A stretch of 64,000 nucleotides of DNA, taken from positions 64,973,505 to 65,037,504 of the forward strand of contig NC_092861.1 of assembly GCF_032062135.1 (NCBI RefSeq). The letters run 5' to 3'. Position numbers and translations under genes: made by a program. Of this stretch, positions 23,263 to 35,095 are shown in pieces. Each line of letters begins with the position of its first letter. Position 1 is the first letter of the stretch. The stretch is from Pyxicephalus adspersus. Lineage: Eukaryota; Chordata; Amphibia; Anura; Pyxicephalidae. The notes beneath the pieces are model-generated. The model saw nothing but the letters and a program-made list of their open reading frames with translations, did not search any database and had not been told where the DNA came from.

Positions 23263-24564
23263 CTACAGTTATAAGGGCCACTGTAACAAATCGAAGATTC
23301 AATCTAGTCTTAGTAGCTGTCATTGCCTCCTAGTCAATTCTTCTTACTTTAGTATGTGATCTCACTTTCTACATTGTTTCTAGCTAATCATCTACTCCCA
23401 TTGTTTAAATTATGATACGGGTAGAGGAAACATCTCCCATTTTATCAAGAGCAAGTACTAGGATAAACTAAATTCTGACCCCCGCAGCCTGGCAAAAGTG
23501 GACCTTTCAGTGGCTTTCTAAGTCTGCATATAAAATTTTTTGACAAAGCCACAAAATACATAAAGTTTTTTTTAAAGCTGTATGTTTTAACATTAACAAT
23601 ACATATTTGTGCTGAAGTGAAGTAAGGCAATGATGATGTTATCAGTCACCTCTCCAATCACTGATTAGACTAAATATTGTAACTTTGTAGTAAGTCCCAT
23701 AGTGACTGCATCAGAAGCTAATCTGTGTTACTCATTTGTGTACACAGCCAAAACCTACACAAGCATCAAGAATTTAAGGATTTGAGCCTGTATTTCATTT
23801 CAGGAAGTAAAAGCTAACCCTGGTTATTGCCTAAACAAAGATGATGTACTTCCTGCCAGCATTTGAAAGTACAAAAGGGGACAAAAACGGGCAGTGTTGC
23901 TTTTTGTGTGTTGTGGCATACAGTGGGAGTGGTCCGGTGAGCAGGGCATAGATAGGTGTTGATGTAATATAAAAAAAAATGAGAGTCTCTTTATTCAGAT
24001 CAAATTGTACTGAACAGTCCCTAGCCCCTCTCACATTTGCAGTGAAAAACTGCATGGTTGGCCACTCCTAGGTTCATAGGAAACTGCTGCATTGCACCAA
24101 GAGCGCCAAACAGCACTGCAGGATAAATTGCTTGCATTCCATGGTCTTGTAGTTGTGGTATGCTTCTTCCCCCAGAAGAAGAAAAGCAACTGCAATCCAC
24201 CACAAATGCTTGGACAAAATGTTTCCAACCTCTTTAATTAGGTTGAATGGGAGCTGTTGGGTGTGCAGTTGAGTCTGCGGTCAGTACAAAGGCTACAATA
24301 GCCCCCAAAGAAGCGTATTACTAGATCTTTTGATTATATGAGCCGTGTTTACTACTGGCAGATATAGGTGTTTGTAAGGCTACATATTTATTCTAGGCAC
24401 TGTAAACATCATGCACTGATTGTAGGCCAAGGCAGAAACACATCCAGAAAGCATATAGAGTGGGGTATAGGTGCAAAATAAATAGCTTATTTGACTTAAT
24501 TGCTGAATTGTTCTCAAAGCTTGGAAATCCTTTAATGACATACTAGAGTGAACCCTCCAGACAC
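23263..24564. other. Unassigned sequence
   Basis: No supported element. The stretch 24020-24300 has more even base composition and may be an unclassified repeat. The overlapping minus-strand frames there (24021-24228) have no recognised domain. Confidence 0.4.
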
Positions 24565-24863
24565 TTAGGCTATGTACACACGTGCAATAATTGTCGTTGG
24601 AAAGGATCTTTCACAATCATTTAAAACGACAAACAACTGCACGATGCATGAACAAGTGCTGTACATACGGCACCATTCGGCTCTATGGAGAGCAGAGGGG
24701 GAGAACAATGGAGCAGCACCCCGCTTTGCGCTCTCCTCCTTCACTTCCATTAACATCATTCATTGTCCATCGTTCATGGATCCGCCAGGACGGTCGTTCG
24801 GACGATGGGCACTATACACACGCCAGATTCCATTGAACCATTGCAAGTGTGTACGTAGCCTTA
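24565..24863. mobile_element. PIF/Harbinger-like MITE copy 2 (24568-24860)
   Basis: TTA flanks at 24565-24567 and 24861-24863. Terminal repeats are GGCTATGTACACAC and GGCTACGTACACAC. The interior follows the 9979-10309 copy: TTGTCGTTGGAAAGGATC, TGCACGATGCATGAAC, CTCTATGGAGAG, TCCATCGTTCATGGATCCG. Its stem-loops are weakened by substitutions, so this copy looks older or never had perfect stems. Confidence 0.8.
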
Positions 24864-26062
24864 GAGACCTTCTGCAGGGTTGGTAGAATAAAGAACATAA
24901 CAAAGCCTTATTTCATTAATCAATTAAAAAAGAAACAAGCAAAACATAGTTTATAACAGTTTTTAAAAAGGTATTTATATGTCACTCAGAACATCCGAGA
25001 TTCATTTCATGTAAACATCAGCTTCATCAGACTTTTTACATGATCCACTCTGTACAAAAGGTATAACAGATATGCAAGAGTTACACTGTCACATTATTCA
25101 CCATATGTACAAACATATGTATATGTACTATATACTGTATATATACATACATTCATATTTACTGTTTAGCCAAGTTTTAGTATACATAGCTGAAAACCTT
25201 ACCCAAGCTATTTACATCATATTACAATGGTGATCTGTGTTTCATTGTTTACATGGTTGGTCTTTTATCAAAAACTGCTGTGATGTGCTTGTGAGACTGG
25301 ATGGAATGGTTCTTCATAGACACACGCACTGATGCAGCACATTTCAGATCAGTGGGCTGATAACCGTGTAGCTAATTAGAAAAACTGCAGCATGTGAAAA
25401 CATCTGTCTTACATCATATTTGGAGATGTAAATGTAGAGATGAATGTGAATATAAATAGATAAGCAGATACTTTTAATAATATAATACAATGGTGTATAT
25501 ATACAAAGCACATACCAGTGAAGCATAAATACCAGTTGCATAGCAACTAATCTGATCATTCCTTCCTGTAACAAGCAATGGTGGGTATTATTATAAGCCA
25601 CATGTCAGATAAATGTGACTTGTCTGGTCTCTCCTGGGAACAATTTATGTCATGTATTGCTTAAAATGTGTAAATAATGCATGTAAAGATGTTTTATGTT
25701 CACAAACATTTTAATTACTTTTGTAAATGAAAATAATTACAGTCTGTAAATTAATTCTTGTTGTTCTTGCTTTTGTGTAATAATTTGTTGGTTCTTTTCA
25801 TTTACACAAAACCTTGTGTTTACCTTTCCTTTATAAAAAAAAAAACTAATAAACTCAAACCATCAAACTGCACTGCACTTTCTTTGTGAGCAGTTACTTA
25901 CATCAATAACAAAATAAAAAGGAAGATATTGTACATTTAATAAACTGTGACATGCAGGTTATAACTTTGTTAGTTGATATTTAATTATTCATTAAAGCAA
26001 GTATATTAGGTATAGGTAAAAAATGTACAACATTGAAGAGGCAGATTTACCTTGAAAATAAT
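24864..26062. other. AT-rich sequence with TA-rich patches
   Basis: TATATAC patches near 25117-25150. No gene or element recognised. The open frames are short and lack domains. Confidence 0.45.
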
Positions 26063-26197
26063 TAGATTATAAACTCTTTCAGGCAGGGTCCTCTCCTCTT
26101 CCTGTTTGTATCTGTCTGTTTCTGCAACCACTATTTAATGTACAGCTCTGCGTAAAATGTTGGCCTTTCACAATTACAGTTTGTTATTATTATTATT

Positions 26198-26236
<39 letters not shown>
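26063..26236 (+). mobile_element. SINE/LINE-tail repeat ending in (TTA)n(TAA)n
   Basis: TAGATTATAAACTCTTTCAGG, CAGGGTCCTCTCCTCTTCC, ATTTAATGTACAGCTCTGCG and TAAAATGTTGGC follow the order of a dispersed frog-type repeat tail that ends in AAT repeats. A second truncated copy of the end lies at 41065-41135. The tail is (TTA)6 at 26183-26200 followed by about 12 TAA/AAT units to 26236. Confidence 0.55.
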
Positions 26237-26237
<1 letters not shown>

Positions 26238-28235
26238 TAGTACAGAATTCCTTGGCCCTACCTTCTGCCTTTTCAATGCTGGTCCACAAATGTTAGAAAT
26301 AAATTAGAAGTGTATGGTGGGACAATAGAGTATAAGGACTTCACCTAGTTCATCAGCAAGATTTTTTTCCCCAGTCAGGTGGGCCAGGCAACCCACAAAA
26401 CAGTTGGAAAGAACTGAGACTTCAATCCATGCATGCATGGTATTTTGTATAGGGAACCAGGTAAGGACAGAGGTACAGTAAAACATTTGCCCTTTTAATG
26501 TAACTTGCTAATACAGCAGGTAATATTACTATCATTGTAGGAATGGAGTGCTAATGAGTATAATTAAAGGCAAACCATGTAGAGAGGTCCTATATTTATA
26601 ACATCCCTTATTTATAGAATGTGATTTCACATTAACATAATGCATAACATTGAGCACTGTATTAGAATGTTAACGGGATAAAGTCACTCAATAACCATTT
26701 TTAAGCACATAAAAGTCATATGACATATGACATATAAGAAGCAGGGTTACATTACTACTCTGGGGGTGAGGACCCCACAATAGTGCAAATAAAATTCCCC
26801 AGTATAACATCACCAGTGGGTTTAAATGAGTTTGAACTGCACTTTACTCATCAGCACTGACAATAAGAAAATTATGGGATCTGGTGTTCGTGGTTGAGTC
26901 TTTGCAGATTCCCTTATCTCATCGTGGGTCTAACAGATAAGATGCCTGATTGAAAACAATATACAGTTGTACAAGTACAGCTTGAGATGCATACAGTGCT
27001 CCTGGTACCTATATACCATATAATCAATGTTTTATAAACTTCAGGTTACCTGATAAAGCTCATGGTAAGAATGGGGTGTATTTTTATCAAAAAAATATTA
27101 ATGTGAATCAGTAACACTGATCTGCTCCACATATTTATGAGAAGGTCCAACAAGAGGTCCACTATTTTAATTTGAAATGGCAGTGGCATATCTTTATGGA
27201 ATACTGGCTGGGAGGTCAAATGTGTGTTGGTGGATTCACCACAATTCCATCAAAACTTAAAAAAAGTATTTATACATTTCTGAAATGCCCTTAAAATGTA
27301 AATCTCCTGTATATAAATGATTAATTTATTAATGTTTATTGGCCTTTAATGGACAATACAGTACATATTTACCCAACAAAATATAACCACAGGGTATGAA
27401 CCTAATAAAGATTTCACAATCCCCCATTGAACACTAAACTAACATAGCAGTACACATTACTGAACTGAGTGAACATTAAACACAACAAAGCCTATTATCT
27501 GTAGACTGTTGTAGCTGCTATCCAGTGTATATTGGTCATTGAACTTAATATTATTATATATTTACTAACCTGAGAAATATAAAAATACCTAATACCTAAT
27601 ATAAAAATACATAATACATTATATAAAAACTGTATATTATTAGTTTTTTTTTATGATTCATGATGCCAAAGATTAACAATCCAATAATTTATTTCAACAT
27701 GTTCTACATGACATAATACTCAATTTACATAGATACAGCATGACAGAGAGGTTATAGGTTACAACTTCCTGTCATTTTGTAAAGTCAAGCAGCAAAACAG
27801 AATTCACCTGTGACTAGTCTGTTGAAGAACATTAGTTCTTTTATGAAGACAACATATACAGAAACCCATAGGGAGGTAGGTAAGGATGCAGTAACAGCAC
27901 CTGGGCTTGGTGTCGTGGGTTGACTCAGCATTAGCGTTATAACCTTATCTTTCAATTCCTAAGCAGGGTTAGGACAGCAAAAAGTCTTAAATATGTAAAT
28001 ATAGATAATTTGTATCCTCATTTGGTGATCCCTAAACATCTGTGGTTAAATTCATCACCAGGGAATATTGGAAAGTGTCAAAAAAACCTACACATCAAGA
28101 AACATGCAAACAGGTTTACTCTCTAATTTTTGCTGTATTGTGCAGTCACAATGTGCCCTGGGTATACAGGTATGTAAAGTAGACTGCATACTGCCACCAA
28201 CAGTATAACCTAACATTTTTTTACAGTACAATACA
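26237..28235. other. Long AT-rich stretch without recognised features
   Basis: Simple AT patches near 27540-27660. The minus-strand frame at 26304-26486 has no domain. Nothing else is supported. Confidence 0.45.
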
Positions 28236-28352
28236 TACCATATATACTTTAATAAAAACTGAACTGAGTCTAAAATGAGGTGCCTACTTTCCTACTGTTA
28301 CCTGAAAAACAGGAATACTACTTTCACTCGAGTATAAACCTAGGACACAAAA
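28236..28352. mobile_element. Possible mariner-like MITE remnant
   Basis: ACCATATATACTTTAATAAA at the left and CTCGAGTATAAACCTAGG at the right resemble CTCGAGTATAAGCC-type termini of mariner-like MITEs. The left terminus is decayed and TA flanks are not clear. Confidence 0.3.
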
Positions 28353-29089
28353 TGAAGCTATCTGCTAACTTTCAAATAAGTAAACAAAAGAAATGTCAAT
28401 AAAATGCAAATAAAAACATCCATCATGTTTTTTTTTTACTTTTTTTTAAAAGTAAAAATAAATAAAGTTACATGGGCCCAGCCAGCACATCATCACAGTT
28501 TAAGCAGGCTGTTCTCTTTCTCGCCTTCCCCACTATTGTGACTATTGTGACTGGACAGCAAAGGAGAGAAAATAGGAGGACAGTAGTCTGTAGCTTCTAA
28601 TTCCAGTAGTATTTTGAACCAATGTGGTAAACTATTGCAAATAAATGGTGCCCAGATAGTTTAGTTAGTGACCATCCAAAGTTTAGCAGGGGGCCAATAA
28701 TTTTTTATGTATGTCACTGTTGGAATAAGTTGTGATGCAGATTTACCTCCATTATTTGTCCTAGTGACCATTACCACTACCACAAACAATGAGGAAAAAT
28801 CCAACATTTGAGTTTGTAACAGAACAACAGGTTAGGGAAAAATCATCCAGTGGGGACACCTATCCTGGAAATATCTCTATGGGGTATTAACTTTGTTAAT
28901 GATCAAGGCATCTCCTGTTGCATCTATTGGTCTGGTAAAGTAGTAAAGTGATATAAATCTCTGATGGGATCCAGAGAGCAAGCAAAAGCCTGACAGGGTT
29001 TTTAACTTTTATGCAACATTTATGCACTGTTAAAGAATGATTAAAAACAGGTAAAAATTCACAGAAATATAAGTTAATTAGCCTATATA
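28353..29089. other. Unassigned AT-rich sequence
   Basis: Nothing supported. Confidence 0.4.
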
Positions 29090-29980
29090 CAGTGGCTTCA
29101 GAAAGTATCAGACCCCTTTTACTTACAGTTTTGTAATGTTGCAGCCTGATGCTACAATCATTTTTTTCCCCTCATTAATCTATACCTAGTACCCCAAAAA
29201 ACAAAGTGAAAACAGAATTTTAGACAATTTAGTAAATGTATTTAAAAGAAAAAAACTGAATTATCAAATTTAAATAAGCATTCAGACCTTTTTCACAACA
29301 ATTGAAATTTAGGCCATTTCTCTTGATCATTCTCAAGATATTTCTGCACCTTGAATGAGTGGATAATGTGGTAAATAAGATTGATTTGATAGTTTATGGA
29401 AAGGCACACATCTCTCTATAGAAGGCCTCAAAGCTGCACATTAGAGCAAAAACCAAGCCAGGAGATAAAAGAACTGCCCGCAGAGTTTAGAGACAGGGGA
29501 AGTTGGGGAAGGCTACAAAAAACATCTGCTGCACTCAAGGTTCCCATAAGTACAGTGGCCTCCATAATTCCCAAAAGGAAGAAATTTGAACTCCAGGACT
29601 CTCCAAGAGTTGGTTGTCCATCCAAACTTAGCAATCAAGGGAGAAGGGCCTTAATGACAGAGGTGACCAAGAACCTGATGGTCACGCTGACAGCTCCAGA
29701 GATCCAGTGAAATAATAGGACTAAGTTCATGAAGGACAACTATACCTGTAGCTCTTCACTGATCTGGACTATTAAGCAGAGTGTCTAGAAGGAAGCCCTC
29801 AGAGAATTTGCCAAAACACACCTGAAAGACTGAGGAACAAGGTTCTCTGGTCTGATGAAACCACAATTGAACTGTTTACCCTTAATTCTAAACATTCTGT
29901 TGGGAGGAAACAAGACACTGCTCATTACCTGCCCAATACTATTCCACCAGTGAAGCATGGTGGTGGCAGCATTATAATGT
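29090..29980 (+). mobile_element. Tc1-like transposon, truncated right end
   Basis: TA at 29088-29089 precedes CAGTGGCTTCAGAAAGTATC, a terminal repeat typical of vertebrate Tc1-like elements. The 5' non-coding part is AT-rich. Transposase remnants follow from about 29396. At about 29980 the sequence switches to a Tigger-like MITE, so the C-terminal coding part and right terminal repeat are gone. Confidence 0.75.
29396..29980 (+). pseudogene. Tc1-like transposase pseudogene
   Basis: The first frame (29396-29710) encodes the DNA-binding part: a helix-turn-helix-like KTSAALKVPISTVASIIPK stretch followed by a SPRVGCPSKLS segment equivalent to the R.GRP.KLS linker of Tc1 transposases. A stop at 29710 ends it. 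An internal deletion and frame changes follow. Near 29848-29862 a WSDET segment holds the second Asp of the DDE triad, and GGGS near 29959 marks the next conserved block. The third catalytic residue is missing. It cannot make an active transposase. Confidence 0.75.
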
Positions 29981-30230
29981 GCAGCTGTTTCTTTTTGCAT
30001 ATCAAAACACATCTTGCTACAGAAGTTAAAGAATGACTAGGCTCTATAAACTTTTTTTTGTTTTTGTTTTGTGATTAACTCTAGCTTATACAGTAACTGA
30101 CACCACACTACCCAATAATATGTTGAGACAAACATCTGTCCTAAAATAATGTACCTGTTCCAACTTACATACGAATTCAAATTAAAAACAAGCCTACAGT
30201 CCCTATCTCGTATGTAACCCGGGGACTACT
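29981..30230. mobile_element. Tigger-like MITE, right-half fragment
   Basis: From TTCTTTTTGCATATCAAA through GTAACTGACACCACACTACC, TGTTGAGACAAACATCTGTC and CCCGGGGACTACT it is collinear with 18010-18279. The left half, including the G14 region, is absent. It abuts the Tc1-like fragment without a gap. Confidence 0.7.
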
Positions 30231-30358
30231 TATATTATGTTAACTGCTTACACTGATCAGCCCTCTCTGTTGTCACTCCTAAAAAAGCCAAGTACATTCC
30301 TTTTATAAAGTTGAGCTAAAAAAGTCAATCTAGAGTAATATTGGCCAAATAAGGTATC

Positions 30359-30881
30359 CCCTAGATCAGGGGTGTCAAACTTTGGTCAGCGGGCCAAATC
30401 TGGCCCGCAATGTCCTTTTTTTGGCCCCCCCAAAGAATTCTGAAAATAAATTACATCTGGCCCGCCCGCCCGCCTGCCCGCTACTGCGTATTGCAGCGAA
30501 TGATGCTGCTACTACAATTCCCGGAATCACTCGCGTCTATAAACTAGCGGCCTATGCGTGGCCCCACATTGTTGTTCTGTTCTATTGACTGTTCTATAGA
30601 CGGTGGTTGTGGTGGTCTCACTGCATTGGAGACTGCATAGTGTAAGATTTAGTGTCAGACAAACTTGCGATGTGAGAGGATGGACAACACACAACCAGCA
30701 TAGATAGAAATTAGTCTTTTCAACCCTAAAGTGTGTGTAGAGGGGTTTGTTTTTGTTAGTTATGGATGAAGTAGTAAACTTCCTCAATTTTGTCAATACA
30801 TTTCAAGTTTGGCCCCTGACTTGGTCTAAGTTTTTAATTTCGGCCCCCTGTGTATTTGAGTTTGACACCCCTGCCATAGAT
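30359..30881. mobile_element. hAT-like MITE (30367-30873)
   Basis: Perfect 15-bp terminal repeats CAGGGGTGTCAAACT enclose 507 bp. Flanks CCCTAGAT (30359-30366) and CCATAGAT (30874-30881) match at 7 of 8 bases. Subterminal GCGGGCCAAATCTGGCCCGC is a palindrome, and GGCCC words recur at both ends. No transposase is encoded; the short frames inside are incidental. Confidence 0.85.
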
Positions 30882-31770
30882 CTATACATCCTCTCCTAAT
30901 TTTTCAGATATATGCCTCAGTACTCATTTAGTGAATCCTGCACATTTTTGTGCTTCTGTTTATGTCTGCCATAGCCTGGTGAGGTATTTCATTAGTTTAC
31001 CTTATACTGTCTTGCATAGGGATTTGTAAGTACATTCGACTTCATGATTCATATATGGTATTAATAAGTTATAGATTTAATAGCAGAGAAAATGTTCTTT
31101 TGTTCATGTATAAAGTTAATGGGTCTGACTTTTCCTTACTAAGCATCTGTCAATCCAACAACAAACAACAACAGTTAGCAATATTAACTTTGAAAGATAG
31201 AACAGAGAAGATTTTTTATTTTTTTATTAAAATAGGATCTAAATAAAACTAAATCAGCCTCAATGACTACTTCAATATAGCGGCAGCTTCTTACCAGAAG
31301 ATGTAGAACTGGTAAAAAAAGGGCCACTTCCCTGTTTTTTGGTCCCTGACTCATTCACTCATTGTCAGTGCTGTGGTCCCCCTTTACAAAACTCAAGTTT
31401 TGATACACCGCCATTTCCACTTGCAGCCACTAGAACTGATACAGCCTGAACCTCACAGATGTTTCTCCTCTAGGCATCAACTTGCAGTGAGGTTATGTCC
31501 AGTGGGGGCTGCCAGAATTATTGCAAAAATCATGGGTATGGCTTCTTTAAAATCTCCAACATCAGCTTTTCTGCACTGAAAAATTTAAACCTGCCCAGAA
31601 CTCCTGTGACATTAAACCTATACACAACATATCTCAAGTGGTACTGTGCTTACGTCATTACACAGGAAATCTTACCAAATCCTCAATATTTAAGGACTGA
31701 TGGATGCCTTCAAACCAAGCCTTGTGACAGGTGCCAGAAAAGTAAAATGAAGGGTAACTATGAGTGGTTA
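30882..31770. other. Unassigned sequence
   Basis: Two overlapping plus-strand frames (31373-31579, 31495-31782) have no recognised domain. The block 31260-31740 is less AT-rich than its surroundings and may be an unclassified repeat. Confidence 0.35.
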
Positions 31771-31920
31771 AAGGCTCTATAATGCAGGGAATCTGACATT
31801 CCCTCAAACATTCCCTGGTGGTGAATCAGTTACTGCCATTGAAACACATGGGTCTGGAAGATTCTCCACCAGGTAATGTTTGTGGGAATGTCAGATTCCC
31901 TGCTTTATAAATGGAGCCCT
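31771..31920. mobile_element. Palindromic MITE family B, best copy
   Basis: About 150 bp with long inverted ends: GCAGGGAATCTGACATTCCC near the left and GGGAATGTCAGATTCCCTGC near the right are exact reverse complements, capped by AGGCTC and GAGCCCT. The centre contains CTGCCATTGAAACACATGGG. Partial copies occur at 8515, 17672, 33414 and 60268. It is non-coding; the target duplication is unclear (TAA/AAA flanks). Confidence 0.75.
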
Positions 31921-32477
31921 AAATTTCTAAGGTGCACCCATCTATAACAAGGTTGCATCATAGGGTTGTACAACTTTGCAAATGGTCTCCCCAAACATTA
32001 ATTACAACACCGAAGTAAAGTAAGTAAAGTGGTACAATGTAAGGGCTCCTTCCCCAACATACAGCTCCGGTTATGAACTTCAAATGTTGTCAGTGCTGTG
32101 GGTAGTTGCTAAAGGTCCAAGGATAATAAAAGGAAACCAATTAAATCATGACTAATAAAATCATATCTCTGTGGAAAGAGATAAATATCAAGGGAAATAT
32201 CCCAGAGTAGCTGAGCACAGAGTGAGCAGATAAATTGAATGACTGACAGTTTTGTTCACATTATTAATAAGTAATATGAAATTCCAGTCAAAAACTAAAA
32301 ATTCTCTCTGATTTATGCTTACTTTTACACTAGTCTTTATGTGTAGTTTTATATTGTCTATCGATGCTTCCAGTTTGCAGTTTACATTCCGATGTTGACT
32401 GTTGGGTTGACTACAATGTATTGCCACGACACAGTTATACTTTGTATTGGTGTTGTTGGCCTTCAGCTTCTTCCCCC
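31921..32477. other. Unassigned sequence
   Basis: Nothing supported. Confidence 0.4.
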
Positions 32478-33275
32478 TGTCACACTTACCTCTTCCTCAC
32501 TAAAGCACGGACAACTCTCTCCTGCGTATGCAGGTGGTTCAGGGGCTGTCCGTGCCTCTGTTTCCAGGCTTTATCAATTCCGTCCAATCCACTGGCCAAT
32601 CAGAAAATAGCCTCTGGACTGGCCCTGGCTATTTATCTAGCTCACACACTGCACTCAGTGTTTTTGCAATGTGTCTCCATGGTGCCAAGCCCTAGTACTG
32701 TTGAGCTACTTCCTGTTCACCTGGTGCTTAATTCAGTGTTTCCTCTAACCAGCTCCTCTGTTAACCCCTTGTTGCCCAATATATTGGTTCCCAGCCAACT
32801 TCTCTGTGCTGTTCCAGTGTTCCTGTCTGTCTGTGGATATCCCTGAGTCACCTGTGCCTCCTGTTCCTTCCAGTGTCTCCTGTGTTCTCTGCACCTGCAG
32901 TGGCCCCTGTGTCACTAGTGTCTGTCTCCTGGATCCCTGGCAATTGATCCCTGGCATGTGACCTGACCTCTCTTGCTACCTGCCTGCCTCGACCCCAGCC
33001 TTCCTCGACTATCCTTCTGCTTTGTGATTTGGTACCGTGTTTTGCCCACCTTGGTGTGCCCAAGGACCATAACCTGGCAGTAACCAGCGGCACAACATCC
33101 TCACCATCAGAGGCTCTGGAGACGACCTGGTTACTGCTTAAACTCTGCACCTTGGCCCTTCTCAGGGCTCACACCATTTCCGTGCAAGCTATAGCGCTCC
33201 CTAGTGGTCCTGTCTCTCCCTGCATGACACCCCATCCCTCATGGTACATTGAATAGTCTGCCAGTAATTGTGACA
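32478..33275 (+). mobile_element. LTR-like element related to family A
   Basis: The block starts TGTCACACTTACC and ends AATTGTGACA, with flanks CCCCC (32473-32477) and CCTCC (33276-33280). The 3' part is related to the 20350-21112 LTR: CACCTTGGTGTGCCCAAGGA, CACAACATCCTCA, GCTCTGGAGA and TTACTGCTTAAACTCTGC. The 5' part differs and carries its own TATA-like TATTTAT at 32630-32636. A 160-codon frame (32364-32846) crosses the left border and is not a gene. Confidence 0.6.
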
Positions 33276-33413
33276 CCTCCCAGTTCACCCTTATGAGAAA
33301 GCAGGATTTTGTAGAGTAGATGACTCCACAAGGCAACCCATTCCACAGGGTAATAAAGTGAGGAGAACATAATGGTCTTGTAACTGTAAATAAAATATTC
33401 AGAAAAAGACATT

Positions 33414-33529
33414 TAGGGCTCTTCTCTGATGGGAATCAAATACTGCCAATGAAACACATGGACCTATAAGATTCTCCACCAAGGAATATCGAGGGTATAC
33501 CAGATTCCCTGTTTTATAAAAAAGAGCTC
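33414..33529. mobile_element. Palindromic MITE family B copy
   Basis: TAGGGCTCTTCTCTGATGGG, ACTGCCAATGAAACACATGG, AGATTCTCCACCAAGG and CAGATTCCCTGTTTTATAAA align with the right two thirds of 31771-31920; the left arm is shortened. Confidence 0.65.
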
Positions 33530-34235
33530 TTAGAGAAAAATGTAAGCATTTTAAAACAAATATTATCCTAGCAGGGTTGATGCATTTCTGTTATTTTGGT
33601 AAATTCAGTTGTAAGGTGCTACAGACACTGAAACGCTTTTATGAATTTAAAATGTAACTTTGTTTATGATGTTGTATATCTTTTTTCAACTAGTTTAAGT
33701 ATGCAAGAAAAGGTGTGTTTTAAATTGCATTTACTAGGACTTTCATTGCCTGCACTGCAATTATTATCAATTATTCATCTGTCTACCACTTTCTGTGATG
33801 GAAACTATGAATTATTTTATTTTTTTCTATGTAGTGAGCTGGAAGTAAGAAATATATTACGTGACTTTCTGTGATTTTTAAAAATGCATGAAAAGGGAGT
33901 AAAGCAGACCTAAAGCAGCATATCCAGTGACAAAAATATACTCAATGACATCCTTTCTTTAGCTCACTTGCATCATATTATCTGGTTAATTTAGCATAAA
34001 GTAGTTTAGAGAAATATGAAAATCTGGAACATTATGAGACTGAAACGTTAATGTACCACATAATAGTGACAGATGTAATTCAAAAATCATGCTCTGAATA
34101 CTTCCAAACCTACACGTATTTCTAAAGCTTTAGTTTATTACTGTTATCAGTTGTTTAATGTGTTACTATTTTCAATAGACTACATTTTCCTAGAAGACTG
34201 TCAGGTCATGACACACTGGTGCATAAAGTTAGGCC
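33530..34235. other. Unassigned AT-rich sequence
   Basis: A 77-codon plus-strand frame (33641-33874) is hydrophobic and has no domain. A possible T2-like start AAGCAGACCTAAAGC is at 33902. Confidence 0.35.
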
Positions 34236-35095
34236 TGTAGCGAGCGAGGAAAGGAGCATAGTGGAAGACCGGCATGACTGGGCAGACAGAGAGCAGGCAG
34301 CATAGGGTTAAATTTCCAGTGAGAGTGAGCAAAAGGGGGGGGGGGGCAGGTAGGAGGAATAGGAGGGGTCAGTAGGTATTAAAAGTTCAGGAAAAGGAAG
34401 TAAAGGCCTTTTCGCAAGGGACAGCTGACAGAGAAAGTTTTCACGCCCTTCCTCCTTTTTTGGTTGTTATTGAGTACAGTATTGGGTGGTAAGGTTGTCT
34501 GAGGTTGGTGGTTGAGGTCCTCATGGGGAGTGGGATTGTTTTTGTAATAATTATGTTATCTAAGGTATGGAGTCTGGGGTTTGGTGTAATTTGTTGGTAG
34601 TCTGCACAAGAAATGTTTATTTTCGTTCATGAGCTGGAAGTATGGGCAGCTGGGAGCAACTGGTTTGTAAGGTGCAGACCCAAAAAGGTAAAAATGATGG
34701 CTTTCGAGGACCTGCAACAAATAAACAATAATTTTAGAAGCGTTAATATTGTATTGTTATTGGTATTGTTATTTTGGTATTTTTGTTATAATGTTTTGCG
34801 TATATATTTTGTTCAGGTAATTATGTTTAATAATGGTTATATATATTAGTATTGAATATTGTTTTATTGTTATTTATATAGGGTTTTAATTAAATGTATT
34901 TAATAATATTTGTTAATAAAAGGCATGCAGGACATTTAAACAATGATTGGTGTGGTTTAATTTTGTGAAATGGTGTGGAGTGTAATTGCTGGGGTTGAGG
35001 GGTTAATCAAAAGGGGGAGGGGGTGGGGTAAAGTTTTGAGGTGGGGGATAGGTAGGGGAAGGTATGCAAGTCTGCGGTGCTATGTTTTGCCACAT
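34236..35095 (+). other. G/T-rich strand-asymmetric block, possible retroelement remnant
   Basis: The plus strand is strongly G/T-rich with few C residues over more than 800 bp, unlike its surroundings. It contains GTAGCGAGCGAGGAAAGGAG at the left, a G12 run at 34335-34346, and a 78-codon frame (34613-34849) beginning with a hydrophilic region and ending hydrophobic. AATAAA-like words occur near 34914. Lasting strand asymmetry suggests a transcribed retroelement leader, but no gag, pol or terminal repeats are identifiable. Confidence 0.3.

Noticed and set aside
24021..24228. Overlapping minus-strand frames rich in Cys and aromatic residues
   Set aside because: Short, mutually overlapping, no domain and no splice context.
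32364..32846. 160-codon plus-strand open frame
   Set aside because: It crosses the left border of an LTR-like element, is leucine- and serine-rich from C/T-rich DNA, and has no domain.
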